Shown here in pieces: positions 38,100 to 48,332 of a DNA stretch of 64,000 bases. Position numbers and translations under genes: made by a program. The stretch's first letter is position 1; each line of letters opens with the position of its first letter. The notes beneath the pieces are model-generated. The model did not search any database and was not told the origin of the DNA. It worked only from the letters and a program-made list of their open reading frames with translations. The stretch is from Auricularia sp. M13. Taxonomy: Eukaryota > Basidiomycota > Agaricomycetes > Auriculariales > Auriculariaceae. The stretch covers positions 1,860,001-1,924,000 of the forward strand of contig CM073196.1 of the NCBI GenBank assembly GCA_037042915.1, given 5' to 3'.

Positions 38100-38405
38100 A
38101 GGGTGTCACTACTGACCCTTCACTTAGCTAAGTGAAGTGTTCGTCCGTCTTCGGGAGCAAATGCACGGGCTCACAAAGAGCGGAAGGGAAGTTCGAATTG
38201 TACGAGTCCGTTCAGGGCTACCTATTTATACATGAAGGGCATTACTATACTAGGGAATCCGAGAGACATCTCCGTCATCGTGGAGCGTGTCACCGTAGCT
38301 CTACGGACGTCGAGGTAACTCGACGGACGTCCGTAACGGAGGACGGAGGCAGATGCATCCGTCCGGAGCAGGCCGTCCCTTGGCCTGCAACTGATCATAC
38401 CACAC
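38100..38405 (-). repeat. Outer LTR of copy 2 (5' LTR)
   Basis: Reverse-oriented LTR whose U3 start faces outward at 38405, mirroring the outer LTR of copy 1. It carries the same TATA box and GACGTC palindromes. The inner (U5) border is uncertain. Confidence 0.8.
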
Positions 38406-38411
38406 TGTTCT
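38406..38411 (+). repeat. Right 6-bp direct repeat outside the retroelement pair
   Basis: TGTTCT, identical and in the same orientation as 24531-24536. Together they bracket the whole 13,869-bp inverted structure. Confidence 0.6.
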
Positions 38412-38885
38412 GTCGCGAATTCATTGTCCGACTAAGCATACCACGCACCACGCCTGGGATTGATGGAGCAGCTTCGGAGGCAACACTTCGTGTAACACCA
38501 CGCGTCCGTACGATTTGGCGCTTCTAAGGGAATTCCTGTTCATCTCAGGATGTCAGCTCCGTCTCAGCGTGCTGGCCTTCAAGTTGTTTGACGAACCATT
38601 TCCACAACATCCTCGGTGTAAATCCACCTTCGCTATTGTTCTGTTATTAGTCATGCCACAGCTCAGTGGAGACAGAAGGTTAGGCGAGAGATTCGGAGGT
38701 TAGCGACGCGTGGCCACTGGTCGATGAGGACCACAGTCCTCGATATTGTCACACTCCGGACCCTATCTGAAGCGCCTAGGGCAACCAATTGAGCGACGGA
38801 AAGCGTCTTTCATGGTTGATAGAAGATAGTGGCCAAGAACCATGCTACTCGTGGTTAACACGGCATCGACGAAAATGAAACCACA
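38412..38885. other. Gene-free stretch between the retroelements and MTR3
   Basis: Unique-looking sequence with only short open frames; no repeat, RNA or domain is recognisable. It is the far flank of the retroelement insertion site. Confidence 0.5.
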
Positions 38886-39927
38886 TCATGTTGCAGGTCG
38901 AGCATCGGTGAGCGCTTTGGCAACTACGAAATGTACATCCGTGCAACGGTCCTGGCACTCCTTTATGCACTGTGGGGGCGTGAGGAAGGTACCGCAGACG
39001 AGTATGAGGAGGAGGTACCTGTAATGTCTCCGGAATGGTTAGTTTTCCGGTTTGCCACACGCTTGTGACGGTCCCCAACGCCGGCATGCACGCAAGAACA
39101 AGCGTGCCGCGGCCGCGCGTCTGTTCTTCCTCGTCGGGATCGAGCCATAGCTCGTCGTCGACCATGGACTGCACACAACAAAGTCAGCCAGCACACCCGA
39201 CGAGGGCTACTGCGCGTACCGAAGCGCACGACGTCACAAGGCCCAGCATTTCCACACCGGCATGCGCAAGCGCTGCGCTGGCGGCGACGGATGCGGCGGC
39301 AACGCAGCCCGCCAGACCGTCGCTTTCAAGGACCGTAATGAACACATCCAGCGACGATTTAGGCAGCAGCTCGAGCCGCACTGCCGGTAATAACGCCTGC
39401 TGGACAAGGTTCGCTATAGCGCGGTCTTCTGCGTCCTGTGTAGCTTGCGTGAGACGGCGCACGAAGAAGCAGATAAAGGCGGGACCTTGTTGGGTACACG
39501 CCGCGTGCGGCACGAGAACGGTGCGAACTTGACTTCGACGTTGAGCTTTCCCTTGTCGCTATAGGTGGCGTTCTTCGGCTGCCGCGGGCCATAGCTGCGT
39601 ACAAAGGTATTATTTGTCCAATGCCTACGTATTGAGCGCGGCAGGCCTGAACGCACACAGCACACGCAATCTTTGCCCGCTCCGTTTCGATATATGCAGA
39701 CCCATTGGCTTGCGTGATGAGCCCTGTTTGCAGATCTGCAGCACGACACCGGTTGAATACAGGTGCACGACGCCGCGCGGAAGCTCACATATGGGACGGA
39801 TGTCGTGCGGCGCGCGTCCAACACGCGCTACGGAGCCCATAGGTTCATCCTGCAACTGATCTTCATATACGGGCGCAAAGCTCTCGTCAGGACCAGTGAT
39901 TCGGCGGCGGTCGATCGCACTCTGCAT
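38886..39927 (-). CDS. MTR3: Exosome core subunit MTR3 (RNase PH-like, catalytically inactive family)
   Basis: RNase PH-fold ring subunit of the RNA exosome. Exons joined in frame: start at 39927 with DRRRITGPDESFAPVYEDQ and GRAPHDIRPI; then LITQANGSAYIETERAKIAC; then VYGPRQPKNATYSDKGKLNV and EVKFAPFS; then DAEDRAIANLVQQALLPAVR, LELLPKSSLDVFITVLESDG and ALAHAGVEMLGLVTSCAS; then DDELWLDPDEEEQTRGRGTL and ACMPALGTVTSVWQTGKL; last exon CIKECQDRCTDVHFVVAKAL, ending ARPAT. The S-D-K-G-x-L-x-V-E-V motif and the D-P-x-E-E-E followed by ACMPALG pattern are typical of MTR3/EXOSC6. About 265 residues, the usual size. Introns are 50-100 nt with GT-AG borders. It sits just right of the retroelement block and seems untouched by it. 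Confidence 0.85.
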
Positions 39928-40123
39928 CGTGCACGGGACGAGGAAGACAGTCGATGCACGCTTTCGAGCTCCGGCGCGAGCCCCGTTGAAATTGTCGAGT
40001 CCATGAGATTCCTTCATATAGGGGTGTATGATACATTTTTGGGGATGTTAGCATCGCACTGATGCCGACAGCATAGAAAACAAGAAATCTGTACACTACA
40101 TACTAAGCATTGGCAAGAATAGC

Positions 40124-41416
40124 TCACGACCTCGACAACACTAGCTGGGCAGGTGCTGGAGGAACAGGTTTCCAGGGTGAGGAAGAAGACGAACCGGCCG
40201 ACAAGTCGCACGAGTCTTCCCTCTCCTCGTCTGAGCACGACTGGTCAACGTCGTCGTCGTCGCGCCGTCGCTTGCCGGAGGAGCGCGAGTCCGAGACCGA
40301 ATAGGACAATCTGCTACCGAGCTGCCCAGTAGAGAAAAGGCTCAGAGGCGCCGGCTTCTGCACGAGCTTGAGAGCGACCGAGGTGTGGACATGGACAGGG
40401 TCTGCTTTGGGCACAGGCTCAGAAGCCACAACCGGTGTGTCGTCTGCCACGACGCCCATGCCACCGGCACCAAAGGGATCGAGGCTGCAGTGACGTCCGC
40501 GCAAGAAGGGCGACACGTCGTGTTTCTTGACGACGGCGGTAATGTGCGCGTCAAGCCCTTTGCCCGTGATGCTCTCGACCAATGGCAACGACTCGGGGGG
40601 AGCGGGCTCCCAGCTGAGACGGCGCTCGAGCGCGTTCGCCAGCGCCCCGAGCGCGGGATCGTAGGTTCGGAGCACGGAGATGCCCTCTACGCGGCGGGCC
40701 CAGTACGAGAATTGCGTGTTGCTCCATCCTGTCAGTGTCAGGACGGTCTGCCGCGTGAGGTTTACGGTGCCAGACGGAGACGCTGCATAGGGATGGGCAA
40801 GCGACTTGATAGAGTTGTATGGATGTCTGCAGGTCACCGTTAGTCAGCATTCTGTCAAACTGGAGGCAGCGCGGGCGCGTACGGGACGAATTTGCGGAGG
40901 ACCTCCTTGACCACCTCGACTTTGACGAGAAAATCGAGCGCGGACGCGCCACCCACCCTGGGAGCGTCGTCCTGTTCGTCGTTCGAGGCATCCTTGAGTC
41001 TGCGCTCGAAGAGCCGCGCCACGAAAGTGTCGTATTTGTCTGCGCCCAGTGTGTCGCGCAAAAAGGCCGCCGCACAGGGATCCAAGGGCTCGGTGGGCGC
41101 GGTCGCGGTCGCGTTGGACGTCTTTCGCCGTTTGGCCCTGGGCTGTATCTGTCGCAGGTTCAGCTTGGGTTCATGGCGAAATTGGCGCCCGCAGGCTAAC
41201 CACGCGTGTTCTGACCGCGTCGGTGGCTGCCCCGCGTTCGCTTTGCTCTGCAGCGGGCTGAGAATGGTCCTTGGGGCGCAAGACGCGAGAAGACGCGTTT
41301 TCCGCGCGTGGGGGCGCGTCAGAGCTGCGGGGTGCGGCTGGTAGGGCCTGGCGACCCGGCGACGCGCTGGCTGCTGATACGCGGCGCTCGACGGTTGCCA
41401 CGGCCGTGAGAGACAT
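40124..41416 (-). CDS. Unrecognised protein with a homeodomain-like helix-turn-helix
   Basis: Hand-built model of about 390 residues in three exons: start at 41416 (MSLTAVATVERRVSAASASP), a first intron of 52 nt just after VRTRV, and a second with a GTACGC donor, a GCTGACTAAC branch region and a CAG acceptor, giving VKEVLRKFVPHPYNSIKSLA across the splice. A basic patch (PRAKRRKTSN) follows the first intron. The region LTLTGWSNTQFSYWARRVEG resembles the turn and third helix of a homeodomain (T-G-x-[ST]-x-T-Q-[VF]-x-x-W), but the usual WF-x-N signature is not kept. The C-terminal half is disordered with a GKRRRDDDD nuclear-signal-like cluster and a Ser-rich end. It shares a 164-bp divergent promoter with the next gene. 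Function unknown; a nuclear DNA- or protein-binding role is only inference. Confidence 0.6.
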
Positions 41417-41580
41417 GGCGACGGCAGGCAGGGCGCAAGCGGCGTAGGCGGAGAGGCAGACAAATTGGGCGGGCGCAGGGGGCAACGCGGCGGTCGGAAG
41501 GGGCGTGCGACGGCTGAGCGGTTGCGAGCGCGGAACTGGCCGAGGGGCGGGAGAAAGGTCTGATCGTTACAAGCGCACCC

Positions 41581-42188
41581 ATGAGCGACGACGCCCGGGC
41601 CCGCTCGTCACAGTGAGCAGCGAGCAGGGCGGTTTTGGCGCTGCGGCTGACGGTCTGCAGGGAATCGCAGACGGAGGAGGGGCAGCAGCGTGCAAGGCGG
41701 CGGGCGCAGCGTGGCGCGCCGCCCAGTGCGTTCCCGGCGCTGCCGTCGCCGGATCTCGACGGCGAGCTGCTGTCGTACGCCATCGAGGTCGAGCTCAAGG
41801 ACGAGTGCGTGCGCTGGGCGCCGTTGAGCGCGATGGCGCCGTCGCTCACGCCGTCCACAGGGTGTCGCGCATCGACCCGGTCGTCAAGAAGCGGGCCAGC
41901 AATGTGCTCAAGCTGGCGGGTGCGTTTCTCATCTTGAACCTTTCTTCCGCGTTCTGCTGGCTGACGGGCCAAGAGGAGAACTCGCGGCTGACCGCAGAAC
42001 TCAAGGCGCTCTCAGACAGGCTCGAGGCCGCCGAACGCAAGAAGCGCGAGGCAGAAGAGGCTGCCGCCGCCGCTGCCGAGGCCGAGGCCGAGGCCGCCCG
42101 TCACGAGCGGGGGCCGTCCGCGGACGACGCCCAGGACCCAGACGGGCCTCCGCCGCCGCCGCCAGCCAAGGACGATGCTCCAGCATGA
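41581..42188 (+). CDS. Small coiled-coil protein, unrecognised
   Basis: Four exons (41581-41612, 41661-41804, 41861-41919, 41974-42188) give 149 residues, all with GT-AG introns in phase. Start MSDDARARSSQESQTEEGQQ; then a conserved-looking block, LPSPDLDGELLSYAIEVEL, followed by KDEVSRIDPVVKKRASNV and a leucine-rich heptad stretch (LKLAEENSRLTAELKALSDR) consistent with a short coiled coil. An Ala/Glu-rich helix and a disordered tail with six prolines in a row end the protein. No family is recognised. No membrane segment or signal peptide is present. It is transcribed divergently from the helix-turn-helix gene, 164 bp away. Confidence 0.6.
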
Positions 42189-42606
42189 GCGTCGGCCGGA
42201 CTCGGCCTTCCCTTCCCACCGTTTCGACTCGGATATCCGTGCCATCGCCCCAGCTTGACTTATACCGATGCAATTCCATTTCATGTCCCCTCCGCCAACC
42301 AAAATCCCAGCTGTAAACGCCAAGCGACAATTGGCCTCAGATAGCAACGCCCCACACGTGAGCTTGTAAGCGCTACTGGGCGATTGGCCCGTCTCGTGAG
42401 ATGAAATCCCAAACGTGATAATCCTGGTGCGATAGAACGGCCTGGGACGGCTGGGACGGCAGGATGGATGAGCCCATTCGGCGCGTGATGTGCGGAGTAG
42501 AAGCTGTACCTCCATGATTGGCCTGCTCCCCGTCCTGCATAAATTCTGCTCGTCCCGGGCTCCGCGAATTCTAACCTCTCCCTCCCACCACCTCCGCAGA
42601 GCAGCC
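42189..42606. other. Intergenic stretch upstream of the oxidoreductase
   Basis: Holds the 3' end of the small coiled-coil gene and the promoter of the next. Just before the ATG lies a C/T-rich run ending CCTCCGCAG; this could be the end of a 5'-leader intron. Nothing else is recognisable. Confidence 0.45.
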
Positions 42607-44708
42607 ATGAGCACCCAGTCGTGCGTCCGCCCGTCGCTGTGCCCGTGCCCGCTGCTGACCGCGTTCTCAGCGACACCTTCAACGTTGTCTTCGTTGGCGC
42701 GGGCAACGTCATGTTCGGTCCGTCCCAGCCAGTCTCCGGCGCTCCGCGTCGCGCTCAGCGCTTTCTCACCGCCATCCAGGCTCGAACGAGGGCCCCTGGA
42801 ACCAGGCCCTGCGCTTCGAGCAGTGAGTCCGAGTCGCGATGCTTGTCTCGAACCTGACTGTCCACGTTTTCTCAGGAAACTCGGGCCGCGTCTGAACATG
42901 GTTGCTATCGTAGACCCGGATATTCCTCGGGTCCAGCGTACGCTGGAAGGCAAGCGTGGCGACCCGCAGCTGCGCTCCGCGTACTCGAAAACGGAAGCCT
43001 TCAAGGACATCGATGCTCTCATCGAAGCATACAAGGGCAAGGAGGACTCCGTCCGGTATGCTAGTAGTTCCCGTCCGCCCCCCTCATGCGCGCTCACACA
43101 GGGGCACAGCGCGTTCGTCGTCGGCACCCCGCCTGCCTTCCGCGGCGGCCTGTCCAAGGGCACCGACATCGAGCTCCGGATCGTCAAGGCGTTCCCCCAC
43201 GCCCATCTTTTGTGCGAAAAGCCTGTCGCGTCGGGCCCAGTCGACGATGCGTACAAAGTCGGCGAGATCATCGAAAAGGACCAGTCAAGAATCGTCAGCG
43301 TCGCGTGAGTCGGTCCGATGACGGCCGAAACTGCGCTCTTACGCCTGTGCAGATACATGCTCCGTTACCTGCGCGCGTCGCAACACATCAAGAAAATCAT
43401 CGAGGAGAACAACCTGACCGTCATGGCCACCCACGCCCGCTACGCTTGTGCATACACTGCGATTGCCAAGCAGTTCTGGTGGGACAAGTCCCAGTCGTGC
43501 GTGATATTTCCCTGGCCCCGCAAACACCCCTTGCTTATGCGTGTGTTCAAATACATACAGTGGCGGTCCCATCGTGGAGCAGGGCACACACTTCTGTGCG
43601 TGTTCCCCGGATCTCCCGGTCCGGCAGAGACTAAACAAACGCGGTGCATCCAGGTGATCTGTCCCGGTACTTCGGCGGCTCGGTTGTCCCCGGTTCCGTG
43701 CAAGCGCGCGCCACCGAATGGAATGAACCTGCGGGCAAGCTCGCAAAAATTCCCCATCCCGTCGATGAGAGCATCGTGCCCGAGGCCCAGCGCATCCAGC
43801 GCGCGACGGCCGCTAACTGGTGAGTCAGAATGCTTACTTCTTATGCTTATCCCGTCCTCCGTCGCGCGGCTATCCATCCTCGCCATCTCTTCGAGTTCTT
43901 TCAAAGTTTGCGCGCTCGGTGCTCCGCTCCCGCGCCAACATCATTACCGTATCATCCATCCGTCCACCATCCATCCTCCAATCCCCTCACTCCGGACATC
44001 TCCGGTTCCCATTGGACAGCGCTGATGAGATTGGCGGTCACAGGAAGTACGAAAGTGGCGCCGTGGGCAGCCTCGTGCACGTAGTCGGGCTCCAAGGCAC
44101 GGCATACAGTTGCGAAATCGAAGTGTTCGCCGATGGCTATCTGTTTAAGTACGTCCGATCCTTGCCTTCGCCATGTGTCGTCGTCGTCGTGCGCCAAGCC
44201 CGGCATCCCCCTGTCGTTGACAGGAGGATGGCTGTGGGGGCACATGATGGGGTTTCCCCTATTCATCTGCTGCTTGGATCCTGATCGGCACCCTGAACCC
44301 CCACTACGACTGCTGGGTTTTGCTGTTCATCTTGGTCTGACGCGCGTTCCAGGCTGGAAGACCCTTACGGCCACCCGCTCCTGCGCATCCGCACGCCAGC
44401 GTCGGACAAGGAGGAGGTCCTGACGTTCGAGGGCGACGACCCATTCTTCAACGAGGTGCGTCTGCAGCATTTCGGATTTCTCTTTACTCGCTCGCTCACC
44501 CGACCTGTTTGCACAGGTTGACGCGTTCGTCGAGGCGATCGAAAGCGGTTCCCCGAGCGGAATTCTCAGCGGGTTCAAGGGTGCGCATCAGTTGTTGGGC
44601 TTGGCGCGAAGATGATGACTCACAGTATGGCCTTTGCGGGCCGTTGCAGACGCCTGCGGCACGTACGAGCTCAGCTGGGCCATTCGGGAAGCGAGCGAGC
44701 GCAAGTGA
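42607..44708 (+). CDS. Gfo/Idh/MocA-family NAD(P)-dependent oxidoreductase
   Basis: Rossmann-fold sugar or related dehydrogenase, about 430 residues in some ten exons. The ATG at 42607 is in frame with the body only after removal of a 50-60 nt intron starting at a GTGCGT donor, giving MSTQSDTFNVVFVGAGNVMF, whose V-G-A-G-N-V-M is the dinucleotide-binding turn. Further blocks: GPRLNMVAIVDPDIPRVQRT, AFKDIDALIEAYKGKEDS, AHLLCEKPVASGPVDDAYKV (the family's E-K-P motif), SVAYMLRYLRASQHIKKIIE, FWWDKSQS, then GGPIVEQGTHFCDLSRYFGG (catalytic His region), KYESGAVGSLVHVVGLQG and DPFFNEVDAFVEAIESGSPS. It ends in TYELSWAIREASERK. The motif set is that of cytosolic fungal members; substrate not known. Confidence 0.85.
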
Positions 44709-45068
44709 GACCTTTCTTTGTTCAGAGTCAAACGGGCTGTTAGGGTCGAGATTGTCTTGGCTGTCTTGGTGTTTTACTATTTGGGCTATTTGGGCCTGCG
44801 GGGCCGATTGGACATGGACTAGTACGGGATTTCTGGTATGTCTGTACTGTAGATACACGACAGCCGCTGCGAATAACGACCCAGGAGGGATTGGTTCAAC
44901 GATTCACGAGATGTGGCGAATTACAGATGAGGTGGAGAGTGATGATGGATTCAAGTGGCACGTGCTGTGCTGTGGAAAAAAATGAGACACAGCAACCCGC
45001 ACCTTAGACTCGTTTACCTCCGTTCCTTTTCGTTTGCACTCCCTGTCTTTGCTTGTACACCAGCCAGA
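44709..45068. other. Gene-free stretch
   Basis: 3' flank of the oxidoreductase and promoter of the disordered-protein gene. A T/G-rich run at about 44720-44790 probably belongs to the terminator region. No motif is recognised. Confidence 0.45.
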
Positions 45069-46660
45069 ATGTCTTCCACTCTTGTTCTGTCACCTTCTAC
45101 GACGCCGATGCCCAACCAGCGCCTCGGCATCCTGCTCAACCCATACTCGTCGCCGTGGGCGGCGCCGCAGCCCCGGGCGTCTACACCGGACCCGTCGCCT
45201 CCGCTGCATTCCCGCTCGAGCTCGATGCCCCGCAAGATCCGCTTTGCGCCGCTGCCAGACCCGCGCAGACTCGACGAGCCCGAGTCTGACGGCGCTGGCG
45301 ACGACTCGACCGACACGCAGGAGACGCGGAAGCCTGGCCAGCTCCCGGACAGCCAGGAGAGCTCCAGCACCTCGCTCACGGCCGACCTGGCTGACGTGCC
45401 GTCGTCGCCGGTCGCGAGCACAACGAGCGGCGACACCGAGACGCCGCGCACGGGCAAGCGATGGGCGGCCAAAATCCTGAAGCCGCTGCTGCCGCGCAAG
45501 GCGCGCTCGTCGCTCGATGACGGCAACCTGTCGCCGTTCTCTTCCGGGCTGGGCCTGCCCCGCTCTTCCTCGCGCGACTCGACGCACTCCTTCTCGTCCA
45601 TTGCCTCCGGCCACTCGGCCAAGGCCTCCCGCAGGTCCTACGCCGCCAACAGCCCGCTCAAACCCAACATCCCGCTCGGCCCCCCGCTCGCGCACTCCAC
45701 CAGCGGCCAGCGCATGCTCAACGGCCGCGTGTACGGCGCGCCCAGGGACCCCTCGCCCGGCCGTGCAGGCCGCTCGTTCGAAGAGCCCAAGTTTGTCGAA
45801 TGGGGCTACGGCGGCATGGGCTCTGTCCAGAATCAGACGCTTGCCAAGGGCGGCGCTGCCGCCGACTGGGGAAAGCTCCAGAGCAACGCCCGCACCATTG
45901 TGCCTGGCGACAGAGCGGCTGACGCGGAGGCGAATGCTGCGGCCGAGGACGCTGACGACGGCTCCGGCATGGCATGGGTTCGCCGCCGCCGCGCCCAGAA
46001 AGAAAAGGAACGCCTGGAAAAGGAACGTCTGGAACGCGAGGCTGCCGCCGCCGCCGCCGCTGCCCCCGCCACAGGGGATTCCGAAAAGCAGGACGCTCCA
46101 GATGACGACACAGCTAGCACCCACGAAGCTACCTCTTCGAAAGTCGCCGATGTCCCGTCAATATCCATTCAGCCTGCGGCTTCCGCTGCCAACAGCCGGC
46201 CAGAGACGCCGACTGCTGCAAGTCTGCTGCGTGCGCCCTCCATCTCGCGCAACACGTCCGCGGCCTCCGGCACTACGATCAAAGAACTCGCCCGCGAGGC
46301 CAAGGAAGTCGACATTTCCGATCACACTACCAACACTGTCAACCTGTCCGCCAAATTGCATGCTCACAGTCGCCCCCATGGTACTCCAGAGAAGCTACCG
46401 CGGGCGGCGTCACCTAGCCCCGAGCGATCTTCTGATAGCTCTGCCACCGGGGACGATGACGCAGACGAAGAAGACGAAGGAGACGACGATGACAACAACG
46501 TGGAAGAGGATGCCGGAGACGACGATGTTGAAGATTCAGAGGAGGAGGTGCGTGAGAACGCCGGTAGTTGCAGCGTCGTTCTAACAGTCGATCTTCACAG
46601 AGCGCCCGCAAGACGGCTGCCTCGGCCGGCGTGGAAAAGCTCGTGCGGCATCACCACTAG
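45069..46660 (+). CDS. Large disordered protein, unrecognised (fungal-specific)
   Basis: Exon 1 (45069 to 46547) and a short exon 2 (about 46600-46660) give about 515 residues. The start, MSSTLVLSPSTTPMPNQRLG, is the first ATG of the frame. The protein is mostly Ser/Pro/Ala/Asp-rich and probably disordered, with three short blocks that look conserved: RKIRFAPLPDPRR (about residue 58), KRWAAKILKPLLPRKARSS (about residue 130) and EEPKFVEWGYGGMGSVQNQT (about residue 240). A basic/charged helix (RRRRAQKEKERLEKERLERE) precedes an Ala run, and a long Asp/Glu run ends exon 1. The end reads SAGVEKLVRHHH. No domain is recognised; function unknown. Confidence 0.7.
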
Positions 46661-47126
46661 TGGTTGTGCGCGCGAGACCTTTCTGTGTGTCCACTTCCAT
46701 AAACCCTTGCGGCGTCGTATTCGTTGGCTACGAGGCTCGCGATCGCCTTCACACTCGCCACAGAGTGTGCACCGTTTCCCAAAGCCGGGAATATGGCACA
46801 GTCGCTTTGTCTCGACTAGACATGCTTTTGCACGCCAGTGCTTTTTCAGTTATTCCTTTCTACAACAACCACCTATCAGTCACTTCTACTCTTTGGGCGA
46901 TCTCTTCCAGTCGTCGTCTCGTCCCCGAATCGCACACTATGCACGCCCTCCTTCGAGGCATAATCCGCCAACCATACACCACCATCATACCTCTCGTGCT
47001 GTACGATGCACTGAAATAGGTCACGCGCAGGGGTGCGAACAACCCCTTCGCGCGACCTATACGCGCTCAGTCTAGCGCGGCCCCTCGCCCCACCCTGTGG
47101 TTCGACGCGTCTTGTATGTATCAGTA
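46661..47126. other. Gene-free stretch
   Basis: AT-richer sequence between convergent genes. Open frames here lack any conserved-looking block and are treated as chance. No RNA gene or repeat is seen. Confidence 0.45.
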
Positions 47127-47704
47127 TCAATCCCCTTCTTCAGGCTCTCTGCCCATCGACTCGATCTCTGTTCTCTTCGCTTTTCTTCTAGGGGTCTTTA
47201 TCGCCGGACGTGTGTCGTGTGCGCTCTTGGATGCTCCCATTGTCCCATACTCATCATCATACTGTACAATCGAGTTCTCGAGCATTCCCATTTGTCGAGC
47301 AACCCATTCTTGTCGTTCGTCGTTTTGTCGGTAGCACTTCTTTTTGCAGTGATCGTTATCAGAGGTCGTTTGTCCTGATGTTGGCGTTGGCGAGGCTCCC
47401 GCGAAGTGTGTCGTGGCTCGATTGGGCGCGGCCATGTTCAATGGCGTCGGGAACTGTAAGAAGATGAGATGGAAGAGGCTGCTGTGGAAGATACCAGAAC
47501 GGTCCAGCCGTGTTTGTTGCTCGGAGAATTGAGTTCGCTGTTGGAAACCGCCACGAACCGACGTGGCAGATGGACGCCAAAGTTAATCTCATAGTGGAGG
47601 GCGTCGGCGGCGCCAGGGCAGATGTAAACACGTCGCCCCTTGAGAAGGAACGTGTCTTTGTCCGAGATCAGCAATGACGAGCAGAAGCTAACAGAGATGT
47701 ACAT
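47127..47704 (-). CDS. Tentative small gene, unrecognised
   Basis: ATG at 47704 opens a frame with SDKDTFLLKGRRVYICPGAA and EINFGVHLPRRFVAVSNSEL. A 41-nt intron (47454-47494, GTATCT donor, TTACAG acceptor) joins it in phase to a second frame with CKKKCYRQNDERQEWVARQM and a basic end. The result is about 175 residues. No family is recognised, and the short intron is near the lower limit for fungi. Alternatively only the second part, from the in-frame ATG at 47435, is coding, or neither. Confidence 0.35.
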
Positions 47705-48026
47705 GACTTACCTCAACCATTGGGTAGATGACGCACGTCGCGGGGGTACACGTTCGTCGGGACCCGGCGAATCAACTTGAAGATGGTGCAGCGGCCAGCC
47801 CATACAGCAATTGCAGGGACACCGGCTCAGACTCAGCTGGCCATCGCCGTCCAATTAAATTGCACTGTAAATGGATACTGTGAGCCATTTTGGGCGCAAT
47901 CCATTTGCGGGACCATTTAATGCGCGCGGTTGTTTTCGTTGTTTGTTTGCACCGGCTTGCTTCGCACGCGTTCGTAAGGACTTGTCCGGCCCGGCCAACG
48001 GTGCACTAGCTATCAGAGCAGGGCCA

Positions 48027-48332
48027 ATGGACCTCGAGGCGAGAGGACACGTCGTCCTCGCGGGATCGCTCCTGCTCCTCGTTGCTGGCATCCATTCGCT
48101 GCTGCTGGGCGCCTTCCTTCCATTGACCGGTGTCGCAGTGGGTCACAGCTGCTTGCCAATGCCGCGCGCGAACGGCTGTCATTCGTCTGACCGGTCTATT
48201 CTTGCTCTGCAGATTATAGACGGGCTGGCCCAAGATACGCATTACAAGTACTTCTTCCTGCTTCTCGTGCCCACGACAGCGTACTTTGTCATCGCAAACT
48301 GGGTTGGGTGGCAGTACTTTCGCAATTCCTAA
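48027..48332 (+). CDS. PIG-Y-like subunit of the GPI-GlcNAc transferase complex
   Basis: Two exons give about 73 residues. Exon 1 (MDLEARGHVVLAGSLLLLVA) holds one membrane helix and ends near FLPLTGVA at a GTGGGT donor. Exon 2 carries IIDGLAQDTHYKYFFLLLVP and TTAYFVIANWVGWQYFRNS. The pattern of a lumenal loop, a P-containing second helix and a W-x-G-x-x-x-F-R-x-[NS] end is that of PIG-Y (yeast Eri1), a small ER-membrane subunit of the enzyme that adds GlcNAc to phosphatidylinositol, the first GPI-anchor step. An in-frame ATG at 47871 would add 52 residues; the shorter start fits the family's size. Confidence 0.7.
   Translation: MDLEARGHVVLAGSLLLLVAGIHSLLLGAFLPLTGVAVGHSCLPMPRANGCHSSDRSILALQIIDGLAQDTHYKYFFLLLVPTTAYFVIANWVGWQYFRNS

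Larger units (their letters stand above)
31640..38405 (-). mobile_element. Ty3/gypsy retroelement copy 2 (reverse), fossil, nearly whole
   Basis: Reverse copy of the same family, with both LTRs. Parts in reverse order: inner LTR about 31640-31944; purine-rich tract just right of it; integrase about 32190-33100; RNase H about 33650-33980; reverse transcriptase about 34220-34750; protease about 35500-35760; CCHC knuckle near 37010-37050; gag start at 37978; outer LTR about 38100-38405. Gag start lies exactly 427 bp from the outer LTR border, as in copy 1. It has more breaks than copy 1 (about half a dozen), so it is a fossil, yet overall identity to copy 1 is very high and its two LTRs look identical by eye. 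Both copies are therefore probably young. Confidence 0.9.

Noticed and set aside
24531-38411. Simple nested insertion of one retroelement into another
   Set aside because: Nesting would leave the outer element's U5-side LTR end at the right border; both outer borders are U3 starts instead.
40124-42188. A mating-type HD locus, suggested by the homeodomain-like motif and the divergent partner
   Set aside because: The partner is a short coiled-coil protein with no homeodomain, and the usual neighbours (mitochondrial intermediate peptidase, beta-flanking gene) are absent.
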